DNA from: Eshraghiella crossota
GTDB lineage: Bacteria; Bacillota; Clostridia; Lachnospirales; Lachnospiraceae
DNA length: 64,000 nucleotides
Direction of reading: 5' to 3'
Assembly (NCBI RefSeq): GCF_025148445.1
Contig: NZ_CP102270.1
Span: forward strand, 1,847,001-1,911,000
The notes under the pieces were generated by a model. That model saw only the letters and a program-made list of their open reading frames with translations, did no database searches and was not told the origin of the DNA. Each line of letters begins with the position of its first letter. Positions within the stretch are counted from its first letter, which is position 1. A program made the position numbers and the translations under genes. Below are positions 54,237 through 63,231 of the stretch, in pieces.

Positions 54237-54376
54237 GTATTAAGTTCTGAAGGTATTGAAATCGCATATTTTTATGGATATCCCCTAATTAAGTGCTCAC
54301 GCTATTTGCAACTCTGATAATCTGGATTGCCTCTACTATTCCTCTGCCATATCCTTTCACATCTTTTACCTTGCAT

Positions 54377-54556
54377 TAAATCTCTCTATGATATTTAGGT
54401 GAAGTAATATCTTTAAGAACATCTTTAGCAAAGTGGATATTAATATCACTTTTTCATCAATTTTGAAAAAGCAACTAACCGGGTTAATGAACCTTCAAGT
54501 TTCCTAATATCGGATTTAACATTGGTTGCATACGCTTCCTTTATGAGAATATTCAT
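54377..54556 (-). pseudogene. Fragment of dnaA (end of domain III)
   Basis: Minus-strand reading from 54556 gives ATNVKSDIRKLEGSLTRLVAF, then after a one-base frame change KSDINIHFAKDVLKDIT. This matches the DnaA region with the conserved sNiRELEGAL motif and following helices. Both ends and the DNA-binding domain IV are missing. The rest of the 54237-54570 interval shows no intact gene; open reading to about 54297 is not recognisable. Confidence 0.65.
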
Positions 54557-54570
54557 TTTTAACTTATAAA

Positions 54571-55227
54571 TTATATTCCCTTTAAATATTCTTCATCACT
54601 ACCCCAACGCTTAGACGGATGGTTGTAATGCTTTATTTCGATAGACTTGTCCCATTTTTTTATTAATTCATCAAGTTTTCCTACATATCCCTGATCACCA
54701 CAGCATATCGCAATTTTAGATGGATTTATTATTTTTATCTCTTCTAATATTAGTGATTGGTACTTTTCAAAATATCCATCAATAACATCTTCCTTAGCTT
54801 GGGACAATCCGCCTCTCTTGTTTATATTCATATATGCAACGGATTCTAAACTAAAATCTTTATTGCCGGTCCAAGATTCACCAATCTTACGCAATCTTCT
54901 GAAAATCTTCTTTTTCCAATTATAATTATTCGACTTAATTGTTTCCCGGAACCAAAATTTACCATTATCTGCAATTACATTGCCCTCAGATGCATCTTTA
55001 AGCTGTTCTGATATATTAGCTTCCTTCAATATGAATAGTATTTTTTCTCCTTTAATCCATGCTTCTTCATTCACAATACCGTCTCGAGTAAAAGAATTTC
55101 TAAGATCTAAATTTCTAAGATTGCCCCCTTTATATCTTTCCAGATAATTATTTCCCTCATAATTTTCATTCTGGTTATTAACTTCTTCATTCTGGTTCTC
55201 TATCCATTTTTTAAAAAGTTTTTCCAA
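54571..55227 (-). CDS. Hypothetical protein, possibly uracil-DNA-glycosylase-like fold
   Basis: A 218-residue soluble protein with an Asn/Glu-rich first 35 residues. From about 62 it shows EKILFILKEAN, later INKRGGLSQ, NPSKIAICCGDQG (about 170-182) and near the C-terminus HYNHPSKRW. The order of a hydrophobic strand ending in a small polar loop and a late HPS motif is reminiscent of uracil-DNA-glycosylase-like proteins, but this is pattern-based only. The in-frame start is a TTG at 55227 without a good ribosome site. It is the third gene behind the YobI-like NTPase and reads in the same direction. Confidence 0.6.
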   Translation of the reverse strand: MEKLFKKWIENQNEEVNNQNENYEGNNYLERYKGGNLRNLDLRNSFTRDGIVNEEAWIKGEKILFILKEANISEQLKDASEGNVIADNGKFWFRETIKSNNYNWKKKIFRRLRKIGESWTGNKDFSLESVAYMNINKRGGLSQAKEDVIDGYFEKYQSLILEEIKIINPSKIAICCGDQGYVGKLDELIKKWDKSIEIKHYNHPSKRWGSDEEYLKGI

Positions 55228-55296
55228 CTGTTCTGTTATACTTTTTTCTATAGTAATGCATTTCCTTTCTATACAATCACTTAATTCTTTCAGGTA

Positions 55297-55620
55297 CTAA
55301 AATCTCTGTCGGCTTCTTCTCTTCCCACTCTCCGTTTTACAATCATAAAATGAGAGAAAATATAACTTTTCAACATTCACATCAATACCATCAACATTAT
55401 ATTTGCATGGCTTATAGAAATATCCATCATACAAAGATGACAGCTCCCATATGCTACGAAGCACTTCTATAACATCTTCTGCATTATTTTCAAGTGATAC
55501 CATAAATTTCTTTGTCTCTTGTATCAGATTACCGGATACATTTTGAAAATCAATGTTTTGGGGCTGCATGATATTAGTATTTGCATTTGGTTTTGTTTCA
55601 AATTCAACTGTAATCCTCAA
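55297..55620 (-). CDS. Small hypothetical protein downstream of the YobI-like NTPase, possible frameshift
   Basis: About 107 residues from a TTG at 55620, 11 nt after the NTPase stop, with AGAAGG 6 nt upstream. Upstream extension of the frame only overlaps the NTPase gene and is unlikely to be used. The body (FETKPNANTNIMQ, IQETKKFMVSLENNAEDVIEVLRSIWELSSLYDGYFYKP, VEKLYFLSFYDCKT) looks genuine but unrecognised. At about 55350 the plausible sequence shifts to a second frame (EWEEKKPTEILVPERIK, ending at 55277), so the last 14 residues of the annotated frame are probably not native. Confidence 0.55.
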   Translation of the reverse strand: MRITVEFETKPNANTNIMQPQNIDFQNVSGNLIQETKKFMVSLENNAEDVIEVLRSIWELSSLYDGYFYKPCKYNVDGIDVNVEKLYFLSFYDCKTESGKRRSRQRF

Positions 55621-55630
55621 TTCCAACCTT

Positions 55631-58600
55631 CTATTGTTGTTTAACCCATACTTCAAAGCACCTCTTTTTCCTATCATTCTTTTCTTGGTAACTAGTAATA
55701 AAACCTTTCTTTTGCAGTTGCAACAATAATCTCTCATTATGACCATTTACATCAATCGAAATTTCTTCCTTATGTCTGAATTTATTATCACTAAGCTTAC
55801 TCCACTCACCCCCAAGATCCGTTAATAATCTCGAAATTTCTGCAATATTATACACTTGTAAATGATTTACAAGCAACATATGTCTTCCTGTGTTATCCAA
55901 ATTTTTCCATGCATATTCAACATATCCCTTATCTACATTAAATTGATTATTGGCAATAGTCTTTGCCAGATTTCCAGTCATACTACTTGCAGATATTTTT
56001 TTCAATATTCCAGGCTTGTACTTCCTATCAATAGTCGTATCATTCAGTAACATAACAATTTCGCTTTCGTTCAGTGAAATAGATGGCAAATCATTTACAA
56101 AGTCATCAATATATTCTTTACAATATACTCCAAAACTATCTTTTGCAAGACTTCTAATCTTTTCAATCTTTGATATGGTATATCTTATATAATGCTTTCT
56201 GATTAATAAATTTATTTTGTCCACTGGAAGTTTTGATACATCAAACTCAATTTCTTCATCACATTTATAATTATCTGCTATTTGTTCCACTGTTTGTACT
56301 GTAATTTCTGAATTAGTGATAATATTCCTTATACAATCATTGTCTATCTTATCTGTCTTATCTGACTTTACAATGTCACTACAGTTTTCATTAACCCAGA
56401 CTGACAGTTCAGTGGTAACACCAAATTCATTATAATAAGATTCGAAATTCTTCCACTTGGAAGAAATACGGCTATTTTCAAGCAAATAATTCCAAATTTC
56501 TTTCTTTTTTTCTTTTTCAACATTATTCTCACAACATTCATCCAGGTTGTCCCAGTTTACTTTTTCCTTATCCAATACAGCAATGACAAGTTCAATATTT
56601 GTATTTGCCAAACGTTCTATGATATCTTCTACCGCACTTATTTCCTCAGAATTATTCTCATCTATTTCCAATACAAAATGATTAATGTAATCTTCAAAAT
56701 CATCCCAAATCCTTTTATTTAAGACATTAATATCAGCATTTAGAATAGTTGTATAATGTGCGTTCTTAAGCCCATCTGCCAAATCTGAATGATAAAAATT
56801 TATTACCGATGAAACCATAGAATTATTTAACTCATACATATCGTTTTGGTATATATAATTTAATACTTTCGCGTCTGCGCCTACATTATTAATTTTTCTG
56901 AATACTATCGCCTGTCTTGATATTACTTCGATTAGTACATCCGCAGATACTCCATTTAAGCATGCTAGTGATTTTTCATCTTCAACGATAAAATTTTTTA
57001 TGCAATTCGAGCAATCTACTTCATCCATTATTACAATTTGATTCATAGTTGCATTATTTAAAATTAGCGACAAATATTTATATTTAGTCTCATCCAACAA
57101 AGAAACATCCTGCGCAATATTTTTCCACATATGGCGGTAGTATTTACACAATTCACTTACAAACTCATTAACATTTTGACCTCTCTCAATATATTCTTTT
57201 GTAAATTGATAATGTTCCACTCCTTTGTCCAATTCGAAACCATCAAAATAATACTTTTTATTAGTTTTCTCTGAACATTGGATAAGCATAAAATCCGTAA
57301 GTATATAATTTAATGTCTCTGTCTGCCTATACTCAGCATCATAAATACGATCACTCACCTGCTGCAAATTTTTTATTTCAAATGCGAAGTTCTTTGCTCT
57401 ATTGCGCATACGAATGCTACGTAAATAATCATTCTCATCCTTCGTAATACTATTGGGATGGAAATAATTAATATAATCTGCATAACTCTCGTTTATATAT
57501 CCATTTATAAGTGAAAACTTTAAAAATCCATATTCACTTATTCCTTCCGGAAGAAAATCCTCTCCAAACTCAGCAATCAACTCTTTTAATGAGTATCCAT
57601 CTATTTTGGCAATCTTTTCTTCCAAATTTTGGATTTCTGAAATCAATTCTTGCTTTTTAGGGCCTTCGGTGAATTGCAAATCATTCATACGCTTTAAATA
57701 TTTGCTACCCTCTGATGCCATTTTTTGTTTGATATTACTTACAGTATGCGATTGCTCATAATAACTACTAGATTCATAATATCCAATAATTAGCTGGTTA
57801 ATGTTCACAAATTTAGTTAAATCAAAATCCTCTTTAAGTATTTCTCCATAAGAATATTTACTTCCATTATTTATCTGCAAATTTTTTATTGGATAATATG
57901 TTCCATTGTCATATGATAAAAATCCCAAAAACGCATGCTTAATTTCTCGCAACCCGAAAAGAATATCGTTATGTACATTTTCCAGAATTTTTCTTTTAGG
58001 TACTATTAACTCTTCAAGTTTTTCCTTTTCGGCATTGACATAAGTTCCTTTCTCCTGAAAAGCCTGCTTAACTATTCCTCTCTCAGCCTGTAATTCAGCA
58101 AATTCTTTCGGATATAGATTTTTAAATGTAATCATTGAAAACATTTCTTCATCTTTAAGTTTCGTCGTTTTTAATGTTCTCTTATATACAAGAAATTCAT
58201 TGCATATATTAGTCAACACTCTCATATCTTGTACAAAAGGCGAAATCTTCCATATATATCGATCAGATATATCATAATTTTTGCTTTTATATACACCATC
58301 TGCACCTTTTTCAAATTTTAACAATCCTCTTAATATTTCCCCAGAGTTTGTTGCATTGATATAAGGAATCACTGGAACAATGAAATCAAAAAACTTGGTT
58401 CGCTCCTCGTCTTTGAACATATCATCTTTTATCGCATATATAAATACAACTTTACGTTTAATATTATCATAATTATTTATGACCGTATTTAATTCACGTA
58501 GTTTTATAAAAATATTAGGTTGGTTGAACCTGTCCAAATCCTCAATAAAAACAGTATCATAAGTTGTACTTTCAAAGAAATAGACAATTTCATCTAACGA

Positions 58601-59359
58601 CTTATCAAAGATTGATTCCTTTTCTTCTTTCTTAGATATACTTGCCTTATCACCCAAGTTAATATTAGCGATTCTAAAATTTGACATCACATATTTAAGA
58701 ACTGTTGTAATCAATAACAATACTCCAAAGATGGTTACTGTAAATACAGCATACGATGACCATTGATTAAGATGAAAAAAAGCTCCATTATTAATGACTG
58801 TATTTTTAAAGTCTTCCAAAACATTCGGATTAATTTCAAAATAAACAACTGATGCTACGACAGTTAACATCAATAGCAAGAAAAACATTTTCCAATAGGA
58901 TAATTTCTTAATCTTTCTATATCGACTTTGTGGAATTTTGCCCACATCCACTCTGTAAAAAAGTTGTTTAAGAATCCCTTCCTCTATTACATTTTCATCA
59001 ACGTCATCTAAAGTCCAATCATCAGCTAATGAAGATGTTTTATCATCTTCTCCATTTACTGATTCTGTTGGCGTTGAAAATGTTGCCAATGATATGGACA
59101 AATATTTTGTCTTAGGATATTTTTCCAGATACGTTTTTATAACACTACTTTTTCCCGACCCATACGGACCTGATAATGCTATATTTTTTACCTCTTTATT
59201 CTTTATAGCCCAATGAAGTGCTCGTATATATTCTTCACTATTCTTTGTATCTGATTCTGGTGTTAAGTCCCTGTATCCAAACTCCCCCTCCGGGCAGCCA
59301 TTTTTCTGATGCCCAAATATTAAATTTTGTATTTTTTCTTTTAGATTCAATTCTTTCAT
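55631..59359 (-). CDS. YobI/KAP-type membrane P-loop NTPase
   Basis: A 1242-residue protein. N-terminal YRDLTPESDTKNSEEYIRALHWAI leads into Walker A SGPYGSGKSS (63-72); two membrane helices at about 157-175 and 203-224 are inserted in the NTPase domain, as in KAP NTPases; Walker B TVFIEDLDRF (269-278) follows. The remaining about 950 residues are helical, with a likely winged-helix-type end (IAEISRLLTDLGGEWSKLS and LLLQLQKKGFI). This matches Bacillus YobI-like proteins. KAP relatives include PifA of plasmid F, which excludes phage, so defence is a reasonable but unproven role. It ends 11 nt before the next small gene and starts next to the truncated hsdR. Confidence 0.88.
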   Translation of the reverse strand: MKELNLKEKIQNLIFGHQKNGCPEGEFGYRDLTPESDTKNSEEYIRALHWAIKNKEVKNIALSGPYGSGKSSVIKTYLEKYPKTKYLSISLATFSTPTESVNGEDDKTSSLADDWTLDDVDENVIEEGILKQLFYRVDVGKIPQSRYRKIKKLSYWKMFFLLLMLTVVASVVYFEINPNVLEDFKNTVINNGAFFHLNQWSSYAVFTVTIFGVLLLITTVLKYVMSNFRIANINLGDKASISKKEEKESIFDKSLDEIVYFFESTTYDTVFIEDLDRFNQPNIFIKLRELNTVINNYDNIKRKVVFIYAIKDDMFKDEERTKFFDFIVPVIPYINATNSGEILRGLLKFEKGADGVYKSKNYDISDRYIWKISPFVQDMRVLTNICNEFLVYKRTLKTTKLKDEEMFSMITFKNLYPKEFAELQAERGIVKQAFQEKGTYVNAEKEKLEELIVPKRKILENVHNDILFGLREIKHAFLGFLSYDNGTYYPIKNLQINNGSKYSYGEILKEDFDLTKFVNINQLIIGYYESSSYYEQSHTVSNIKQKMASEGSKYLKRMNDLQFTEGPKKQELISEIQNLEEKIAKIDGYSLKELIAEFGEDFLPEGISEYGFLKFSLINGYINESYADYINYFHPNSITKDENDYLRSIRMRNRAKNFAFEIKNLQQVSDRIYDAEYRQTETLNYILTDFMLIQCSEKTNKKYYFDGFELDKGVEHYQFTKEYIERGQNVNEFVSELCKYYRHMWKNIAQDVSLLDETKYKYLSLILNNATMNQIVIMDEVDCSNCIKNFIVEDEKSLACLNGVSADVLIEVISRQAIVFRKINNVGADAKVLNYIYQNDMYELNNSMVSSVINFYHSDLADGLKNAHYTTILNADINVLNKRIWDDFEDYINHFVLEIDENNSEEISAVEDIIERLANTNIELVIAVLDKEKVNWDNLDECCENNVEKEKKKEIWNYLLENSRISSKWKNFESYYNEFGVTTELSVWVNENCSDIVKSDKTDKIDNDCIRNIITNSEITVQTVEQIADNYKCDEEIEFDVSKLPVDKINLLIRKHYIRYTISKIEKIRSLAKDSFGVYCKEYIDDFVNDLPSISLNESEIVMLLNDTTIDRKYKPGILKKISASSMTGNLAKTIANNQFNVDKGYVEYAWKNLDNTGRHMLLVNHLQVYNIAEISRLLTDLGGEWSKLSDNKFRHKEEISIDVNGHNERLLLQLQKKGFITSYQEKNDRKKRCFEVWVKQQ

Positions 59360-59389
59360 TTTTATCCTTTCCGGGCATCGTATGCTCTG

Positions 59390-60597
59390 CTATTTTTCAC
59401 TGGTTACAATAATACGAATTCCATTATTTAAAGCATCCCTCAAGTCTACTGATTTTTTTTATCATCTATTGTTTCAACTGCTCTCAATGTATGATCAAAA
59501 CTAGAGATTGTTTCTTGAAGTTGTGCATCCAATACGGTACGATCGGTTACTACCACAACACTGCTGAATACGGGTTGATTCAATTCATTATGTAATGATG
59601 CCAATCTGTATGCTGTCCAAGCAATAGAATTTGATTTACCAGAACCTGCTGAATGCTGTATAAGGTAATTCTTTCCTGGTCCATTTTGCTTTACATCTTC
59701 AATCAACTTTCGTACAACATCAAGCTGATGATATCTTGGAAATATAAGAGTCTTTTTCTTGATAATCTGTTCTGTACCATTTGTCAAAAGTTTTTTATCA
59801 TCTTTTACCTGCAAATGAATAAACTTTTGCAAAATATCCATCATACTATCTTTTCGAAAAACCTTCTCCCAAAGATATGCCGTTGGATATCCGTTTGGAT
59901 TTGCCGGATTGCCCTTTCCTCCATTATTACCGGCACCATTGGAACCCTGATTAAACGGAAGAAAATATGTATCTTTTCCATCTAATTTAGTTGTCACCCA
60001 CACTTCAGTCTGATCTACACAAAAATATGCAAGGATGTGCTTATTAAATTGAAAGCATATTTCTCTTGGATCTCTGTCGTACATCCATTGTCTTTTCGCA
60101 TTATCTACATTCTGTCCTGTGTATTGATTCTTTAACTCAAATGCAAAAACAGGAATACCATTTACCGCAATTACCATATCAACAGAATTTTTATTATCTG
60201 CAGAATAGTACCATTGCCGATTGTATGTGATTTCATTCATATCATAATGTTCAGCATGTGTCTGATTTAATCCTGATTCTGGAGCAAAATAGCATACCTT
60301 GAATGTAATTCCACGATGTTTGAAACCATGTCTTAATACATAGATAAGACCATCAGCACACACGCATTATTAAATGCAAGACAAAAATTTTCTTTCCGGA
60401 TTATCTGCATTTTGCATGACAAATCGTTTCCAACAATTCTCCTGTGTAGCTTTAATAAATCTAATTAACGTATCCACATATAATCCTAATTTATGATTAT
60501 ATGTGTCATGATTCTTTGTATACCCGCCTTCACCTGATAGGAAAAAGCTTTCAATATCTTCCTCTAGGCGTTTTTCAGTTGTGATATCTATTCCCAT
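59390..60597 (-). pseudogene. hsdR: hsdR (type I restriction endonuclease subunit), frameshifted and 3'-truncated
   Basis: Starts at 60597 (MGIDITTEKRLEEDIE) with GAGG 8 nt upstream. The nuclease domain is present (NSVDMVIAVNGIPVFAFELKNQ) and Walker A of the motor reads HSAGSGKSNS, followed by VVVTDRTVLDAQLQ. Reading the expected protein needs three frame changes: at a T5 run and at a GTGTGTG run near 60355-60385 (bridge FCLAFNNA), and at an A8 run near 59453-59460 (continuing SVDLRDALNNGIRIIVTSEK to 59390). Everything after the first helicase motifs, more than half of the usual 1000 residues, is replaced by the YobI-like gene. Non-functional as it stands. Confidence 0.88.
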
Positions 60598-60619
60598 AGC
60601 ATTTACCTCGTCGTCTTTC

Positions 60620-60654
60620 AAAAGATTTTAGACTCGTCGTGTCTAAAATCTTTT
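60620..60654 (-). terminator. Perfect 14-bp hairpin upstream of the hsdR remnant
   Basis: AAAAGATTTTAGAC (60620-60633) and its exact complement (60641-60654) around a 7-nt loop. On the minus strand the 3' arm ends in CTTTTG; on the plus strand a T6 run follows. The stop codon of the DUF1016 fragment lies within it. Likely a terminator/attenuator ahead of hsdR. Confidence 0.65.
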
Positions 60655-60834
60655 TTCACTTTGCTGTAACTCAAATATCATTTTTTGTGTCTCAATCTCC
60701 TGTTTCAGTTCTTCCTCTGAACGAAGATATAACTTGTATTTCGACATAAACATCTGATCATTATAATGAAGTAGAGAATATCTCGCCATATCTTCATCTG
60801 TATCAGAACATAGTACAACTCCAATTGTATTCAT
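60643..60834 (-). pseudogene. C-terminal fragment of a DUF1016 (YhcG-type) nuclease gene
   Basis: About 63 codons: NTIGVVLCSDTDEDMARYSLLH, then MFMSKYKLYLRSEEELKQEIETQKMIFELQ. This is the end of the PD-(D/E)XK domain of DUF1016 proteins, in which GviLC.dk.e..v.Ysl and sKYkLYLPtEeeLkrEle are typical. The first about 280 residues are gone; the fragment is joined directly to an hsdM start fragment in another frame. Confidence 0.7.
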
Positions 60835-60937
60835 GTGGTTTGAATGGACCTCGTAACATATCTGCTACATTCCAAATAACCTGTGCTTTCTCCGCAATAT
60901 TAGTTTCCACTACATTTATCTTATCATTTCCTGACAT
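60835..60937 (-). pseudogene. N-terminal fragment of an hsdM gene
   Basis: From the ATG at 60937 (GGAGG upstream) the frame reads NIAEKAQVIWNVADMLRGPFKPHEY, the conserved start of type I methyltransferase HsdM proteins, and then breaks into DUF1016-derived sequence in a different frame. About 34 codons remain of about 500. Confidence 0.75.
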
Positions 60938-60951
60938 TTATGTTTCCTCCA

Positions 60952-61482
60952 TCAAATATAATTCTCATCTATTAATTGCTGTAGTTTTTCCCGAAAATTT
61001 GATTTTGTAATCTTCAATTCATTTCCACTCATCATACGCTCTACTCTTGGATACATTGTGGATTTTTCTAATTCTGCAATAATACTTCCACTTTCACCTT
61101 TGCCATGCCCACTATGTGGTGTCGGACCAAATAATATAACTCTGTACTGTGGTGCGTATTGCATCTTTCTAAAATCGTATTTCTGAATTTGTTTATAATC
61201 CAGACAAAACTCAAACCTATCCTTTTCAATCCCAAGATTATTAGCAATACTTAATAAAACTTCTTCTTTTATCTCTGTCCCACCTACAACTACAATCTTT
61301 CCATCCTTGTAAGAATAAAAATCTTCCTCTGATTCAATCAAGTCATCCATGCCAATCAAATTCATGAAATCTTCCAACTGCCCACTTCTGTTTATTTTAG
61401 AAAGAATCCCTGTTATTTCATTCGGAAATCTTTCCAAAATTTCATCTTCTAACTCGGAGAGTTCTTCTATCGACAATGACAT
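60952..61482 (-). CDS. Hypothetical protein in the restriction-modification locus
   Basis: A 176-residue soluble protein, acidic N-terminal half (SIEELSELEDEILERFPNEI, FMNLIGMDDLIESEEDF) and a C-terminal half with KIVVVGGTEIKEEVLLSIANNLGIEKDRFEFCLDY, RVILFGPTPHSGHGKGESGSIIAELEKS. The KIVVVGG and ILFGPTPH strands suggest an alpha/beta fold, but no known family was recognised. It follows the methylase-specificity gene by 2 nt, so it is part of that operon. Possibly a modulator or accessory of the modification system. Confidence 0.65.
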   Translation of the reverse strand: MSLSIEELSELEDEILERFPNEITGILSKINRSGQLEDFMNLIGMDDLIESEEDFYSYKDGKIVVVGGTEIKEEVLLSIANNLGIEKDRFEFCLDYKQIQKYDFRKMQYAPQYRVILFGPTPHSGHGKGESGSIIAELEKSTMYPRVERMMSGNELKITKSNFREKLQQLIDENYI

Positions 61483-61484
61483 TG

Positions 61485-63218
61485 TTATCCCTCCTCGAAA
61501 ATACTTCTCAAATCTGATGTTGCCTTCTGCAATCTGTACTTCAATACCTTTATTTCATCTACCTTTGTCAAATATTTTTCAGCTACTTTCTTTTGAGTAT
61601 CCATGTCAGGATTCGGTATTAATACTTTTTTTAATCCATCTACCGGAATATTAGGCAATGTAGCACCAACTGTAACTCTTGAAAGCGCTATTGCACCATT
61701 TTCACTTTCTAAGTATGCCTTAACGTAATATGGATCGGCTTTTGTCTCATCTAATTCGATTATGTACAAATTACCATTTGCTAATATCTGCTTTCCTTTT
61801 TCAACATACGCAACTGCTACTTTCACAGGTGCTCCATTTTTTGAAATAACTAGACTATTATTTTTTATACAATATTTTTCTTGTTTCTTGTCCAATTCTT
61901 TCAAATATGGTAAATCTTCGCTTATGATACCATCCTGAATATTGGCTAACATCAAATATTGATATGATGTAGGTTTGTCAGAAACCAGCTCATCTAATTC
62001 CGATGCCTTTAACTGTGCTCCCCTTGTTATATTAACAATCAAGTCTCCAAGCGGAACTCCATTTTCAACTTTTACTTCTTTCTGTAAATATCTGGATGGA
62101 TTAATGGCATAATCTTGTGTAGCAATTTCATCTATAGATACTAACTTCGAGTTGGCTGAATTCTTAGTCATTAATTCCAATATTTCATTAATAGCTTCAT
62201 CATCCAACTCATTCTGTCTACGTCCTACTGTTGCCATATCACTTGCATCAATTAGTCTTACACCTTTATTATCTTTTTTACTCAATACAAGAATTGAGGT
62301 CGGTATTGAAGTCGTTGAATACAAATTAGCCGGAAGAGAAATTACTGCCTCAAGCCATCCTAATTTTACAATTCTTTCTCTAATTGCCTTACTAATCCCA
62401 CCATTCCATGTCAAACCATTTGAAGATGTAACAACTGCTTTTCCTTCTTCTTTTAGATGACGCATCACATTCACAATGAAATGCCAATCTGCTGTTGTTG
62501 CCCTTTTTAATTCTGGAACTATCTGCTCTATTTCATTTATCGTTTGTTCATCAGAATTTGCTTTCCATGACCTTACATTCCATGGACTATCACTGAAGAT
62601 TTTATCAAATGTTCTATCTGCATCCATTGAAAATACAGACCCTTGTCGTATCAAGTGATTGTCTGTAAGTAATGACATTCTTATTTCAGATAACTCTTTC
62701 GCCAAAGTATTAATTTCAATACCATAATACAAGCTACCCTTATTCATCTGTGCTGCATATGACAAAAATACTCCCGTGCCACTACAGAAATCTGCAATAC
62801 TCTCATTCTCCGGTTTTAGCAATCCATATGCCAACTTCACAATGCTAAGTGGTGTTTCCGATTCACCACCAAATTTTCTTCCGTCCATTGAATTTGTCAT
62901 CCATAATACAACCGCCAATAGTGTTTCAACCGTATATACTTTTGAAATTTCGATTACGCTCATCCAATATACGTCAGATGTCTGATCCTTTAGAAAATAC
63001 TGTTGTTCATCCGGAAGTTCTGTATTTATATAGTTCAAAAGACTTTGTAAATCTTCTAACTGATTTGCCTTGGCTAAATACGCCGCATATGCAGCACTTA
63101 CAACTTTGTAATAGTTAGAGATTCCAAAGTTTCTTAAACGTGAAGCTATATCATATCCATTTTTTTCAACATTCATATATTCTTTTTCCAGCAGCATTTT
63201 AATATTCAAATCTAACAT
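61485..63218 (-). CDS. Fused N6-adenine DNA methyltransferase with C-terminal specificity domain
   Basis: 577 residues from the ATG at 63218, chosen because AAAGGAGG lies 5 nt upstream; an in-frame ATG at 63248 has none. Helical N-terminal domain (1-110); methyltransferase with SAM-binding DFCSGTGVFL (143-152) and catalytic motif SDSPW (209-213), a variant of NPPY/F/W; then a single HsdS-like target-recognition domain from about 385 (VPLGDLIVNITRGAQL, YLMLANIQDG, VISKNGAPVKVAVA, LPNIPVDGLKKVLIPNP) and a C-terminal coiled coil. One half-specificity domain fused to M suggests a dimeric enzyme recognising a palindrome. A matching intact nuclease is not in the window. Confidence 0.88.
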   Translation of the reverse strand: MLDLNIKMLLEKEYMNVEKNGYDIASRLRNFGISNYYKVVSAAYAAYLAKANQLEDLQSLLNYINTELPDEQQYFLKDQTSDVYWMSVIEISKVYTVETLLAVVLWMTNSMDGRKFGGESETPLSIVKLAYGLLKPENESIADFCSGTGVFLSYAAQMNKGSLYYGIEINTLAKELSEIRMSLLTDNHLIRQGSVFSMDADRTFDKIFSDSPWNVRSWKANSDEQTINEIEQIVPELKRATTADWHFIVNVMRHLKEEGKAVVTSSNGLTWNGGISKAIRERIVKLGWLEAVISLPANLYSTTSIPTSILVLSKKDNKGVRLIDASDMATVGRRQNELDDEAINEILELMTKNSANSKLVSIDEIATQDYAINPSRYLQKEVKVENGVPLGDLIVNITRGAQLKASELDELVSDKPTSYQYLMLANIQDGIISEDLPYLKELDKKQEKYCIKNNSLVISKNGAPVKVAVAYVEKGKQILANGNLYIIELDETKADPYYVKAYLESENGAIALSRVTVGATLPNIPVDGLKKVLIPNPDMDTQKKVAEKYLTKVDEIKVLKYRLQKATSDLRSIFEEG

Positions 63219-63231
63219 CTTGTCCTCCTTT

